The notes under the pieces were generated by a model that did no database searches, had not been told where the DNA came from, and saw nothing but the letters and a program-made list of their open reading frames with translations. Source: Symbiodinium natans (taxonomy: Eukaryota; Sar; Dinophyceae; Suessiales; Symbiodiniaceae). Taken from it: 64,000 nucleotides of DNA. The stretch is from NCBI GenBank assembly GCA_905221605.1, contig CAJNDS010002243.1:454501-518500 (forward strand). The letters are read 5' to 3'. Each line of letters starts with the position of its first letter. Within the stretch, counting starts at the first letter, position 1. This document shows, in pieces, positions 51,601-60,463 of this stretch. The translations under genes and the position numbers were made by a program.

Positions 51601-54172
51601 GTGTCGAAATGGAGATGGGTGTTCCTATGAACATCGTCGCTACGGTGAAGGGTGGCCTGAAGGAGAGCCAACTGAGCCAAAGAACAGCCAAAAAACTGGT
51701 GACGAGGATGGGGACATCGGTGGCCCGCCAACTGATGAAGGTACAGTGGATGAGGTGCAGCAGGAGCGGGAGGATTCGGCCTTCCGAGCCCAGTACAACT
51801 ATGGCAAAGGGACATCAAAAGGTGAGCCTACGCTGGGTGAAACGAAGAAACGGCTGTGTCTGTATTACAACCAAAGTGGTTGTAAATATGGGACTGCGTG
51901 CAGGTATCTCCACGACGATGACGTGGCATTGGAAGGGACTTGGGAGCCTGGCAAATCTTGGGACAATGCTTCCAGAAGGGCACTAAGGGACGCGGGGTTC
52001 CACCAGTGCTGTTTCGACTACTATCTCAAAGGGAGATGTCGTGTGCGATTTGGCTGCAAGTATTCTCACGAAGAGATGTCTGAGGACCGGCTGGCCCAGT
52101 TGAAGCATTTGGTGAATGTGGCAAACCATGTGTCCTTTCAAAGGGCAAAGGGATTGGAGATTCCTGACAGGAACGCTTTTCAACCACCAGTAAGTGGGGG
52201 AGCAGAATCTTCGTCCTCCTCAGCACCACAAGCGCTGCAGATGACCAATGTGTCACAAAAAGATGGTGAAAAGGGTATTCTGGATGAAGAAGAGGCGGAT
52301 GAACAAAAGAATTCGGTGGCTGCGTCTACTAGCACTCAGCTTCACAATCCAGAGGAGCCAATTGAAAATTGGATGGCTCGCAACCAACACCTGTGGGTGT
52401 ATACCCCTCATGTAAGTGAGGTGATGATTACCCTTGGTGTGACCAATGTGTCGGACTTGCAAGAGTTCATCTTTGTGGAAGATTTGGTTGACAAAGGGAT
52501 CAACAAGGTGACCGCATGCAAAATTCTGCAATTGGTGGGTGAGGTCCGATATCGACCGGGAGGACCGGAAAAGGCAGTTCCTTCTGATGCATCTGTACGA
52601 GTACAACAATCTTCTGGGAACAAAGGGACTGGAAGAGCGGCGGTGCGAACCCTCACTCAGGTGCGTGAAGCTGAAGACTCCGGTGCAAAAACGATGCCGA
52701 GAGGCTCCTATCGGGAGCTTTTTGATAAGGTCAAGTACCGTGACGCTTGGACGCTTGCGCAGAGGTCTCCGCTGTGTGTACAGAAGCTGAAGTTGGTGGG
52801 AGTTGGAATGCCACCGGTGAATCCACCAACAAAAAAGTATCGGTCAAGATCAAACCCTGTGAAAAGGGGAAGGCCCTTGCTGGACAAAAAACAGGTGCGA
52901 CAGGTGCCACGCTCTCGCTCACAGCGACGAGCGCAACCGGCGGAAGTGGTGGAGAAACCAAAACCACTGGAACTGAAGCCTCGTGGTGGGTTGTCGTATC
53001 GGTTCAGCAGAGCGTGGGCAGATGTGGTGGACGATGATGATCAGGCGGAGGCTTTGGTTTCTTATGCCGCTTCCTCAAGCGATTCAAGCGAGGAAGAGAC
53101 CAATGCTGTGCACCGCATGCGGGAAATTCTTTTGCAAGAAAGGGATTCACAGAGAACTGCGATTCGTGGCAATGTTCCGATGGGTGGTTCTTCCGGCCCC
53201 AATGCCGGGCAGAAAAAATCGGTTCACCTTGGCAAAGAACGCGACAAAGCGTCGCGGGGGGAGACCCGCCAAGAAGTGACTTCTCAAGTTTTTTCGCTAC
53301 CACAACCTTCTCGTCGAACTGAACAGTCTCAAAAAAGAGCAAGGGATGGCTCAGTTATGGTTGGTTCGCTGGCGGTGGGCTCCACGGATGAGGTTTTACC
53401 TGGGCAAGGTGTTGCTGGACAGGTGAATGGATCTGAAAGCGCTCAAGTTCTTCCTGGGCATGAAGTGGCTGGACAGGAGACGGCGCTGGAAGGAGCAGTG
53501 CAAATTCCCGGCGAGGAGACTGACCAAAATGAAGGAGAAGGTGGGAGCAATGATCTCCGTGGTGATGATGCGAAGAATTTGGACGGTGGTTTGGTGAAGA
53601 GTGACCTTCAGCAATTGCTGGTTAAAGGCCTTCTGAATCGGATTTATTGGAAGGTTGCAGTTGGCAAGTTGCCGGTGGGGCAAAGAGACTGCCAAAAAGG
53701 GTCCAATAAGATGGATCGAAATTTGGTTATTAGCATGTCATCCGAGGGTGCAAGCGAACAGGATGAGAACCTGGCACTGGAGGACGATGCTGATCAGTCA
53801 ATGGGTGACGGTGCGATGGTAGTTCTGGTGTATGATCCAAGGACGCTGATTCAGTCGCCAACAACTGATTGGGTTATGCGTCGTGGTCTGACCGATCGTT
53901 CCATCTGGCCAGCAATGGCGTACACAGCACAGAGAATATGTGCTGAAATGGTTCAAGTGGATGAACTGAACGCCCAGTTGAATACTGGGAGACTCCTTTT
54001 TGAAAGGAGAGATCAAGGATATTATTGTGATTTGCATCATTCGTTCCATGACAATCCGTGCTTGCCGGTGGTGGGAAATTATCCTCTTTCGGTGATGGGT
54101 GCACTGCTTTCTCCTGGCCTGGAAAAGGAATTCAGGATACTGGAAAGTTTGGAACTGCTATGGAGGCAATAG
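48668..54172 (+). CDS. Element ORF1: multidomain RNA-binding protein (WW, S1, two MLLE-like, three CCCH, SAM-like)
   Basis: 1834 codons from the first ATG 65 nt after the LTR, with no stop. A WW domain lies at residues 206-238 (W210, W232, P235 with exact W-x21-W-x2-P spacing). An acidic, Glu/Ser-rich, low-complexity stretch covers about 240-660, and an S1/OB-fold-like segment 662-726. A Trp-rich patch follows at 740-773. MLLE/PABC-like segments are at 798-860 (core GKITGMLLGRSMDVILE) and 880-940 (core VGEAVAMLLSKGKDELW). CCCH fingers are at C971-C979-C985-H989, C1064-C1072-C1078-H1082 and C1115-C1124-C1130-H1134. A SAM-like helical segment lies at 1229-1292 and an Arg/Ser-Lys-rich tract at about 1389-1432. 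WW and MLLE bind proline-rich and PAM2-type peptides; S1 and CCCH bind RNA, so a role in mRNA binding or translation is likely. It is not a usual Gag: no CCHC knuckle is visible. The ORF ends in TAG inside an overlap with ORF2. Confidence 0.82.
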   Translation: MATNWLRTGVASSSSNVGDQGDGGVKRSATGEKVVPNEEALVDVGGMRGEEKPVVEGLEDQMEAVLLRLLSKHGHLLRAAESAESTGAPTTSSSTSKMVEQGCQTELVGDVIPVSKRARNKVSFAAESGDLLTGEVEETAPVAATKSSILVVGDAEGVVPVAMVMSEGEILELEAARIQQESDEDLYAGGGGKASQAADLPIVDCDGKTWERHFHEDGREYFYCLDTGDTQWVLPKKTGMAGNSEGPGVGMGIVPVEDEPTLGATSSPSSTESSRAQQGSMESVNSGVNSVSEKDFSSTIGDSGPRGGGDAPTSGSPDEEGISGNRADIAEAQHLDREEMGMLSEGVAAVESVGPEEKMPNVEIGIVSATEERVVDVVPVVQEDGPGDLDDEEKKLCITTEEVSSFGAENSAIQREKETSETAGDTVDKKDEAWSANEARVDAPDSTWSANEARVEVHMVVRSTGDCNNGAQVSAAADDGGSQVDALVQPEISREERNDKDYTGAGANEAAVVNDGGNSPLETMEPKEPAVEESVPAVDDQLNRPAAEENLPAAEGVTKDTNEGSTPMKGEALPSGSSPEVDTERTEADEAKPLAEKKGSPEIQEHKKDELVGLVEQDEQCDPKVKTKDAPGADDTEMVSEEHAKKVPRAGALESPGTHCYEEGDKITGLVRCINGYGAFLDYGDLNVLIPAEGNNVHQFQFGDTVNGTVKRVEDDGTIILDTFLVLEENEEDPSPKLRKWKDSGWGTWWTGSWQTGQWYKGSDGQWDWKSEEPQSREWFAESKASSREQEEAEQKQLYGEKICRNLLEDETIDNDYVGKITGMLLGRSMDVILECIADHAVLNNEARSAYNILLSDGWKPEEKERVGVEETTTFSRKQYHDALYELARKKRRFSGPVVGEAVAMLLSKGKDELWNELWLDTKRFLQELDGAVEEMSKRENRPIETYMDPDQYKKAHTTPKTVSLGYSKLCRFFNQGRCRNGDGCSYEHRRYGEGWPEGEPTEPKNSQKTGDEDGDIGGPPTDEGTVDEVQQEREDSAFRAQYNYGKGTSKGEPTLGETKKRLCLYYNQSGCKYGTACRYLHDDDVALEGTWEPGKSWDNASRRALRDAGFHQCCFDYYLKGRCRVRFGCKYSHEEMSEDRLAQLKHLVNVANHVSFQRAKGLEIPDRNAFQPPVSGGAESSSSSAPQALQMTNVSQKDGEKGILDEEEADEQKNSVAASTSTQLHNPEEPIENWMARNQHLWVYTPHVSEVMITLGVTNVSDLQEFIFVEDLVDKGINKVTACKILQLVGEVRYRPGGPEKAVPSDASVRVQQSSGNKGTGRAAVRTLTQVREAEDSGAKTMPRGSYRELFDKVKYRDAWTLAQRSPLCVQKLKLVGVGMPPVNPPTKKYRSRSNPVKRGRPLLDKKQVRQVPRSRSQRRAQPAEVVEKPKPLELKPRGGLSYRFSRAWADVVDDDDQAEALVSYAASSSDSSEEETNAVHRMREILLQERDSQRTAIRGNVPMGGSSGPNAGQKKSVHLGKERDKASRGETRQEVTSQVFSLPQPSRRTEQSQKRARDGSVMVGSLAVGSTDEVLPGQGVAGQVNGSESAQVLPGHEVAGQETALEGAVQIPGEETDQNEGEGGSNDLRGDDAKNLDGGLVKSDLQQLLVKGLLNRIYWKVAVGKLPVGQRDCQKGSNKMDRNLVISMSSEGASEQDENLALEDDADQSMGDGAMVVLVYDPRTLIQSPTTDWVMRRGLTDRSIWPAMAYTAQRICAEMVQVDELNAQLNTGRLLFERRDQGYYCDLHHSFHDNPCLPVVGNYPLSVMGALLSPGLEKEFRILESLELLWRQ

Positions 54173-56502
54173 CCTATGATTGGAGTCGCAGTCCAGGCAT
54201 GGAAGTTCATGTGGAACTTATGGCAAGGGTAGCCAATCTGGTCGCTCCATTCCTTAGACTTGGTGGCCAAGGAACAGTGGTGAATTCCGAGTTTCTCTGG
54301 CAGCACGGGAGGGACCAAATGATGGAGTTCCTCCAGGCAGCGACTTGCGCTGATCAATTGGAAGTTCTCTGGAACAGAATGGACGACGATGCTGATGAGG
54401 AAGTGGATCCTACAGGAATGGTGCTGGAGATCCCCGATCAACAAGGTGCGGTACTAGATCAAGGGAACAATGAATCCCTTATTCCCATTGAAAATGCTGG
54501 AGGTGAAACACTTGGTGACACTGGAAGGGATGGCAAAGCGCCAGAAGTCTCTCCGGAAGAGGAGACATCCAGTGGGTCGTCAAGACTGGCGGGCACAAGG
54601 ATTTTCTTGTGGTCAGTGTACTCTCGTGTTGCTTCCAACTTCTCTACGCAGGACCGCACTACTGGGAAGATCTTTGACAGCACAAAAGGGTATCCTGGTG
54701 AAGGACCAAACAATGGTGACAATCCTTCCTCTAAGAGGAACTTACCCTGGATCTCTGAAGACTACCTCGACGAAGTGGTGTCAAAAAAGATGGGAAGGTC
54801 TTCAGATATGGATGGGCTGGAGGGGTCTGTTCCGGGAAGTGAGGGATCGTTGGAAAAGGTAGAGGTGGAGAATGTTACTGCCTCTAAAATTCTTATGGCT
54901 CTTTGGAAAAAGGGATATAGAGCTGGGTATAGGAGGTTGTGTCGTTTGAACGTATCTGGATGCAAGGTTGGAACAATGAAGCGTCCAATCAAAAGGGTGC
55001 AGAAGATCGGCACTAGGAAAGCCCTCATGAAGAAGTTCAATGTTTTTGGATCGTCTCAGCGTGGCTCAGGAGCTGGCGGAAAACCAATCATGAAGGTGGT
55101 AGGACCAAGGCCAGGTTTTCCAGCTGTACTCCAAGCATCAAATACTGATAGCACCTGGGGTGAAGGGAGCAGTTCTCAAGCACATGGCAATGTTCATGTA
55201 GAGCAGAATCGCCCTATGGACCGGTTCGAGGCGGAGCGCTTGGAGAAGAGGAAGAAAGGCTTCTGCTATTGGTTCAGCAAGGGGAAAGATCGCTGCAAAT
55301 TTGGTGAAGACTGCAAATTCATCCATTCAGAAGATGATGTGGTGCTACATTCGTATTGGTGCAAATACTATGTGGCAGGGAGAGACTGTTTCGCTGGAAA
55401 GGATTGTGCGTTCTCGCATGATGCAACTGGTGTGAGGTGCATCCAGTTTGCTCGGTCTGGGAAGTGTCGTTATGGTGACAGGTGTGTCTTCGAGCATGGT
55501 GTTCCGCTGGATGAACAGAGGCCAAGGTCTCCAAGGACGCCCCCAAGGGATGGTCCAAGGAGAAGTTCTGGTGCAAATGGTGGAGAAAAGGAGATCTCTC
55601 CTGAACAGTTCGATGATGGTGAGGAGTATTCCATGACCTATGACGATGACACCAAAATGTCGGAACTGTTGATGGAAGCGATTTCAATTCTTTCGAATGG
55701 CAAACCAGACTTGGCTCGAGCAGAGGCGGACCCACTGTTCAAACTCCTGAAGTTCAAGGGAGACGCTGACCAGATGGATAGAGAATGGGTTTCGTGGACC
55801 GACGATATGTTGTCCGTGCTGGAACTTCACGAAGTAGTGAAGTCGTATGACGTTTCGCTCGAGGAGGTGGAAGAATGGGTCAATGACCTGAGGATATGGT
55901 TCGAGCGAGCCAACTTGGAAGAAGAAAAAGATCCCAAAAGGGGCAAGAAGAGGTCCCTGGAAAGGGAGTCCAGCAAAGATATTCCTGCCGAGAAGGAGGT
56001 GGTTGAGACTTCTGAGACGGAAGTTATCGTTGAGGAGGAGGCAAAAAAGGTTAAAAAGAAGAGGAAACCTGTGGTTATCGAAGATCCTTATACTCTCCTG
56101 GTTCCAAAGCCGAAGAAGATGCCGGCGACCATTGAGAAGAGTGGATCATCAACCAATGCGGCGGTTTCTGCAGGGGAAAAAGCCTCGAGAATGCGCGCAA
56201 AGTCAATCGTCGGTGGAAAGGCGAAGAAGAAGGAGAAAAGTCAGAGTCCCAAAAAGGGAGAAGTGGTGGTGGTGAAAGGTCCTGAAGAAAAGGATCGTCC
56301 TCCTGATGTGGATGAGCAAGCGTCGGCAGCTGTGAGTGCAGAGCTGGGTCAACCTTGCCAAGCGATTGAGGACGCGAAAAGAGAAGGACTGGTATCCTCA
56401 ATTCAAAGGGGCGTACAGGATCCTGTTCTTGCAGTTTCGGACCTGGAGTATATTCTGCTGCAACTTCACCTCAAGATTGCCAACAATCGGAAAAAGAAGT
56501 GA
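54058..56502 (+). CDS. Element ORF2: CCCH zinc-finger protein with Lys-rich tail, probably read by -1 frameshift
   Basis: Open in the -1 register relative to ORF1 from 54052 to TGA/stop at 56502. There is no ATG before 54160, so entry by frameshift from ORF1 (site 54073-54079) or by reinitiation at ATG 54160, 10 nt before the ORF1 stop, are the options. Counting from 54058, three tandem CCCH fingers lie at C403-C413-C419-H423, C435-C444-C450-H454 and C461-C470-C476-H480. A basic segment (about 295-345) precedes them. An acidic helical region and a Lys-rich, NLS-like tail (about 624-740, including KKVKKKRKP) follow. No polymerase or integrase motif is seen. An RNA-binding nuclear or RNP role is inferred. 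Confidence 0.75.
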   Translation: MLAGGGKLSSFGDGCTAFSWPGKGIQDTGKFGTAMEAIAYDWSRSPGMEVHVELMARVANLVAPFLRLGGQGTVVNSEFLWQHGRDQMMEFLQAATCADQLEVLWNRMDDDADEEVDPTGMVLEIPDQQGAVLDQGNNESLIPIENAGGETLGDTGRDGKAPEVSPEEETSSGSSRLAGTRIFLWSVYSRVASNFSTQDRTTGKIFDSTKGYPGEGPNNGDNPSSKRNLPWISEDYLDEVVSKKMGRSSDMDGLEGSVPGSEGSLEKVEVENVTASKILMALWKKGYRAGYRRLCRLNVSGCKVGTMKRPIKRVQKIGTRKALMKKFNVFGSSQRGSGAGGKPIMKVVGPRPGFPAVLQASNTDSTWGEGSSSQAHGNVHVEQNRPMDRFEAERLEKRKKGFCYWFSKGKDRCKFGEDCKFIHSEDDVVLHSYWCKYYVAGRDCFAGKDCAFSHDATGVRCIQFARSGKCRYGDRCVFEHGVPLDEQRPRSPRTPPRDGPRRSSGANGGEKEISPEQFDDGEEYSMTYDDDTKMSELLMEAISILSNGKPDLARAEADPLFKLLKFKGDADQMDREWVSWTDDMLSVLELHEVVKSYDVSLEEVEEWVNDLRIWFERANLEEEKDPKRGKKRSLERESSKDIPAEKEVVETSETEVIVEEEAKKVKKKRKPVVIEDPYTLLVPKPKKMPATIEKSGSSTNAAVSAGEKASRMRAKSIVGGKAKKKEKSQSPKKGEVVVVKGPEEKDRPPDVDEQASAAVSAELGQPCQAIEDAKREGLVSSIQRGVQDPVLAVSDLEYILLQLHLKIANNRKKK
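54073..54079 (+). promoter_or_regulatory. Candidate -1 ribosomal frameshift site GGGAAAT
   Basis: In the ORF1 frame the bases read G GGA AAT, the X XXY YYZ slippery pattern, inside the 54052-54172 overlap. Slippage here joins ORF1 to the ORF2 frame. A weak stem could form downstream (TCCT near 54081 with AGGA near 54124), but I cannot fold it reliably. By a rough estimate a heptamer like this turns up by chance in about one overlap in fifteen. Confidence 0.5.
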
Positions 56503-56863
56503 TTGGATGGTATGGATGAAGGGATGGTTTTTCTCTTTCTGGAGACAGGTGCGCTGGAACAGCCAATGTGCTGACAAATGTGGTGGTTACTATTAAGGGT
56601 ATGGAAATCCCTGATAGTAGAAGTCAGTAGCTTTTCGCGTAGCGAAGACCACGGTTTGTGGTGAAGAAGGCCAAGGAGTCTTCAGTGATGAGAGGATCAT
56701 GGTGAAAAGATTCTCTATGGTTAGTGGATTTAGCCAATGAGCTATAATTTCGTCCTGGTAGACGTTAAACCATATTGTGCATGTCAAGCAGCAGGCTACT
56801 GCCCTAATGGCAGTTTTTGGCCAAAGATCTGCATCTCCAATGTGTCCTAGGAAATCCTAGGAC
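56503..56863 (+). other. Element 3' untranslated region
   Basis: No long frame. The sequence is AT-richer than the ORFs and ends with the short inverted repeat TCCTAG...CTAGGA just before the polypurine tract. It links the ORF2 stop to the 3' LTR. Confidence 0.6.
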
Positions 56864-56871
56864 AGGGGGAG
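56864..56871 (+). promoter_or_regulatory. Polypurine tract
   Basis: AGGGGGAG abuts the TG of the 3' LTR, the standard position of the plus-strand primer in LTR elements. It fixes the LTR start independently of the repeat comparison. Confidence 0.78.
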
Positions 56872-57093
56872 TGCGGAGCTGCAACTGGTATTGTAAAAAG
56901 AGTTAGTGTTGGAAGTTGAAAGGGTTAATAAACCCGGAAATCATTTTTATGGCTCAAGACTGGGCCATGTGCCTGGTAGTAAAAGGTGAGTGCCCTGTGG
57001 TTTGGGTTTGTTGTGTGGTTGATCCAGGGAAATCAAGGGATTCTGTTGGGGTTGACTTTTCGGTTTCTCGTCCCCCTTCGGGTTCCCCCCGTA
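56872..57093 (+). repeat. 3' long terminal repeat (222 bp)
   Basis: Identical to the 5' LTR apart from one inserted base in the leader-like motif, here CATTTTTATGGCTCAAG (56942-56958). It runs straight into CCCTAAACCCTAAA after the GTA end. Confidence 0.88.
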
Positions 57094-57098
57094 CCCTA
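57094..57098. repeat. Right target-site duplication CCCTA
   Basis: Matches 48377-48381 and is followed by more CCCTAAA units, showing that the integration target was a telomere-like repeat. Confidence 0.7.
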
Positions 57099-57282
57099 AA
57101 CCCTAAACCCTACACTAGACTGCATACAGGCCTTCCCGCACCATGGTTCGAAAGCAGCCGAATAGATATGGTAAACTTACAACGGTATTGAAACACAACA
57201 TGACCAGACCCCAAACAGACCTTGCAAGCACCATCTAAGCATGGCTGTACCATCTTTTTTGGGGACAGAGCTCGAGAAAAGC

Positions 57283-57360
57283 AGGGAATGGGGCAATGAG
57301 GTACCCTATGTAATCCCTTAAAGGGTATATGTAAGGCCCTAATTCCTTCATTCCCTAGTA
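57283..57360. repeat. Palindromic MITE-like fragment
   Basis: AGGGAATGGGGCAATGAGG at the left and CCTTCATTCCCTAG at the right, like 4743-4835. Confidence 0.42.
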
Positions 57361-57591
57361 AGAACCAGGGGGAAAAAAGGACCATCCCTATAGAACTGAA
57401 AGTGCACATCTGTGTTGTGGGGGGGCTTCTGCACTCAGCAATTGAGGAAAGGGCCGGCGGCCCCGTGTGTGATTTCAGAGCTTTCTAAGGCTTCAGCCGG
57501 AATGTTAATCCTCAAGCTCGGAGACCGAGTGCCTAAACCCCAACGCGCTCTAAACCCTAATCCTGCCTGCGCCCCCCAACTACCGTGGTTA

Positions 57592-57701
57592 GGGTTTAGG
57601 GTTTAGGGTTTAGGGTTTAGGGTTTAGGGTTTAGGGTTTAGGGTTTAGGGTTTAGGGTTTAGGGTTTAGGGTTTAGGGTTTAGGGTTTAGGGTTTAGGGT
57701 T
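57592..57701. repeat. TTTAGGG array
   Basis: About 15 uniform units. Confidence 0.95.
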
Positions 57702-57769
57702 TATATGGTTAAAGGGTAGTAACTACCCAGTAGTTCGTAAAGCCCTGAAGCCTAACCCCTACCATGGAG

Positions 57770-57834
57770 TGTGGGCGCTCGAGGTGCCGTTCCTCCCCCC
57801 GGAGCGCTTCTTCTGCACCTCGGGAAGGCGCTAT
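57770..57834 (+). CDS. Candidate aromatic-rich exon
   Basis: Follows ACCATGGAG and ends before GTAGGG. Best frame reads WALEVPFLPPERFFCTSGRR. Two other frames are open. Confidence 0.4.
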
Positions 57835-58271
57835 GTAGGGTTTAGGGTCTAGTTAGGGTTTGGGGTTTAGGGTTTAGGGTTTAGGGTTTAGGGCTTAGGG
57901 TTTTTAGGGTTTAGGCTTTAGGGTTTAGGGCTTTAGGGGGTTTAGGGCAAACCCTAGGAATGGTCCCCGAAGAACCTCTAAAATACAGGCCCACGTGTAC
58001 GTTGATTGGGACCTTCCCGGACTTCTTCTGATGGCTTACACCCATATATGAATGGTGCCTACTGAAGCACGCTCTGTGGGTACTGTGGGGGTACCCTTTT
58101 TTTCCCAAACAGAATAGAATACCCTTAAAGGGAACCCCAAAAAGGGTACTACCCCTATTTTCGGAAACCCCTAAACCCTAAACCCTAAACCCTAAACCCT
58201 AAACCCTAAACCCTAAACCCTAAACCCTAAACCCTCTGTTGTCAAATGAGGGCGCTCTTTGTTTATGTCAG
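57835..58271. other. TTTAGGG then CCCTAAA arrays
   Basis: G-strand 57838-57950, unique 57951-58160, C-strand 58168-58232. Intron-like order before the 58272 exon. Confidence 0.8.
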
Positions 58272-58325
58272 GCTGTCTCCTCGCCATGGTGTGCTCGACA
58301 ACCTGCCGCGGGGATGCAAGAGGGG
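58272..58325 (+). CDS. Candidate exon
   Basis: Follows GTTTATGTCAG. Reads LSPRHGVLDNLPRGCKR before GTTTAGGG. Confidence 0.4.
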
Positions 58326-58549
58326 GTTTAGGGTTTAGGGTTTAGGGTTTAGGGTTTAGGGTTCAGGGTTCAGGGTTCAGGGTTTAGGGTTCTATGAAGC
58401 GAAACACTAGCGACTAGTGGTGACAATCGCGCATAGAACGATTATCTAGCAGTTGTAGAGAATCTGGCCGTAACAGCAATTCTTTTTTGATAACGTAGTG
58501 CTCATAGTTTCCTTTCTGTCGCAAGACTTGTCATAGCAACATGCCCGAA

Positions 58550-58645
58550 GAGAGGCTGCAGCTAGGGACCAACGGATCTTCGTGGAGTTGCGTGGACGTC
58601 ATGCGCAAGTTTCCTCTTCGCAAGACGCCAAACCACTACAGCCCT
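58550..58645 (+). CDS. Candidate exon, frame unresolved
   Basis: Two frames are open up to GTAAAT at 58646: EERLQLGTNGSSWSCVDVMR or REAAARDQRIFVELRGRHAQ. Confidence 0.3.
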
Positions 58646-58856
58646 GTAAATCCCGGAGATCTAAAGCACTAGCCAGATCCACTTGCATTACTGCCATTCT
58701 GTGACTCGTTGCCCTAAGCCAAATACCCCAAACCCTAAACCCTATAGCAGAACTAAGCCCCAACCTCTGCCTGCAAATGGGCCGCCTTCTCTGGTCGAAT
58801 CTCCCTAAACCCTAAACCCTAACCCTAAACCCTAAACCCTAAGCCCTAAACTTCAG

Positions 58857-58944
58857 GCTGGGTGGAAAAGACTTCTGCCCAACCGTCGAGAAGTTCGCGG
58901 GTGCCGAGGAGGCAGTGGAGTCTTTTCGGGCAGCAGCTCGCCTG
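58857..58944 (+). CDS. Candidate exon
   Basis: Follows TAAACTTCAG and ends before GTTTAGGG. Reads LGGKDFCPTVEKFAGAEEAV then ESFRAAARL. CCCTAAA upstream, TTTAGGG downstream. Confidence 0.5.
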
Positions 58945-59113
58945 GTTTAGGGTTTAGGGTTTAGGGTTTAGGGTTTAGGGTTTAGGGTTTGGGGTTTGGG
59001 GTTTGGGGTTTAGGGCTTAGGGTTGTAGGGCGACTTACAAGGCGTTGGGAATTCGTGTTTTGGGCTGGAAGAGCTTCTGCGTAGGGTCTAGGCGTCCTCT
59101 GGCTAAAGGCTTC

Positions 59114-59216
59114 GTAGCCCACTGGTACCCTTGACCCTTTTTTTGGTTCTGGGTTCCCTTAGAAAATGACCACTCAAAAAAGGGTGCCCTCATTATGATA
59201 TGGGTACTGGGCCACC
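59114..59216. mobile_element. MITE family B, copy 6
   Basis: CGTAGCCCACTGGTACCC at the left, ACTGGGCCACCAAG at the right. Confidence 0.6.
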
Positions 59217-60463
59217 AAGAAGGTCTCTCATCCTGCCCCCACACACCAAAGTTGGGCACAGAGCAAGAACACTCGAAGCAATCGCCGTTTTTTGTTGGTT
59301 TGGGGCAGTTGTTATTGTCCAAGTATAGGGGGCCTCAAGTGGCTGTTGTACACATGTTGGTATTTATTTCAGGACTGTTTTGTTTTTTTTACGGTGCTGT
59401 CAGAGTATACCCTTTGATCTTCCTGATCTTTTGACCTGCATTTTTCTGGTGAAACCTATAATTATTCAAGCTTTGCTTTGATCGCTGGGTTTCGAGCTGG
59501 CTGTGGCCGGCGCCTTTGTTGGAGTCAGAGCCTGAACTGAGGCGCTTTTGCATGCAGAGATGCATTGTGATCTGCTCTGTAGGCGCATAGGGCACATGTG
59601 CCGTTGGACCTGCGGTTTCCAACTGAACCCTGAACCCTGAACCCTATAAACCCTAAACCGGTCCTACTGTTGACCTGAATGTCCGGCGCTTGGCGAATTC
59701 AATACGACCGGGGAGGGGGCTGTAAAAATATGTCATACTGTTGAACCCTGATATTTGAACCATAAACCATATATATTAAGCAAGCGTACCGCGGAAAGAG
59801 CGACACCCGGAACTATGAAGCCCTAATCGCAAACCAAATGCGTGGAGTGCCAAGGAACTTATGGACGTTTTGTCTCCCATTTGTATGATGACCGTCAAGG
59901 ACCCCCTGCATTTCAGGCTTGAGGGCTTCTAGCCCTGAACCCTAAACCCTAAACCCCAGGCTCGAGCTGGGTGTTGCACTTGCTCATAGGGTTTAGGGTT
60001 GAGGGTTCAGGGTTCAGGGTGTAGGGTTTAGGGTTGGGGGTTTAGGGTTTAGGGTTGAGGGTTTAGGGTTGAGGGTTCAGGGTTGAGGGTTGAGGCTTTA
60101 GGGTTTCAGCATCATCTTGTCCAAGATGAGGAGCTGGCAACTACGGGTTGATAGCAATCAGTTCAACTTTCTCCTGTGACTTCTTCTGCTGAGTTTAGTG
60201 CCGGCATGACGGGTGCTGAGCAAGCGACCTTCACCGATTCGAGTACGATGGATCCCCTGAAACGCCCAAAGGTTTAACCCGGTACCCCCGAGAAAACTCA
60301 GGCTCTAAACCCCAAACCCCAAACCCCACACCCTAAACCCTAAACCCTAAACCCTAAACCCTAAACCCTAAACCCTAAACCCTAAACCCTAAACCCTAAA
60401 CCCTAATGAGGGTTTAGGGTTAGGGTTTAGGGCCCCACGGCTCGGGGGGGCCTTCGATTCCAG
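59217..60463. other. Unique DNA and arrays, no firm exon
   Basis: 59220-59620 is open in short frames on both strands. TTTAGGG/TTGAGGG 59985-60105; CCCTAAA 60319-60405 meets TTTAGGG at 60410. Confidence 0.65.

Larger units (their letters stand above)
48382..57093 (+). mobile_element. Young LTR retrotransposon (copia-style priming) without recognisable pol, carrying RNA-binding ORFs
   Basis: All structural parts of an LTR retrotransposon are visible in order: 5 bp target duplication, 5' LTR, primer-binding site touching the LTR, long ORFs, polypurine tract touching the 3' LTR, 3' LTR, target duplication. The LTRs differ by one 1-nt indel, so insertion was recent. The two ORFs (about 1834 and 814 codons) are intact, but I find no retroviral-type protease, integrase HHCC/DDE, YxDD reverse transcriptase or RNase H motif in them. 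They hold WW, S1, MLLE-like, SAM-like and CCCH modules instead. Mobilisation would then need enzymes in trans from an autonomous copia-like relative (inference). The element sits between candidate exons at 48131-48262 and 57770-57834, so it may lie in an intron. Confidence 0.88.

Noticed and set aside
48668-54172. Opposite-strand frames of up to 260 codons within the element
   Set aside because: Shadows of the long ORFs, which have domain matches.
56916-57191. 91-codon frame in the 3' LTR
   Set aside because: Lies within LTR sequence and runs into telomere-like repeat; no independent support.
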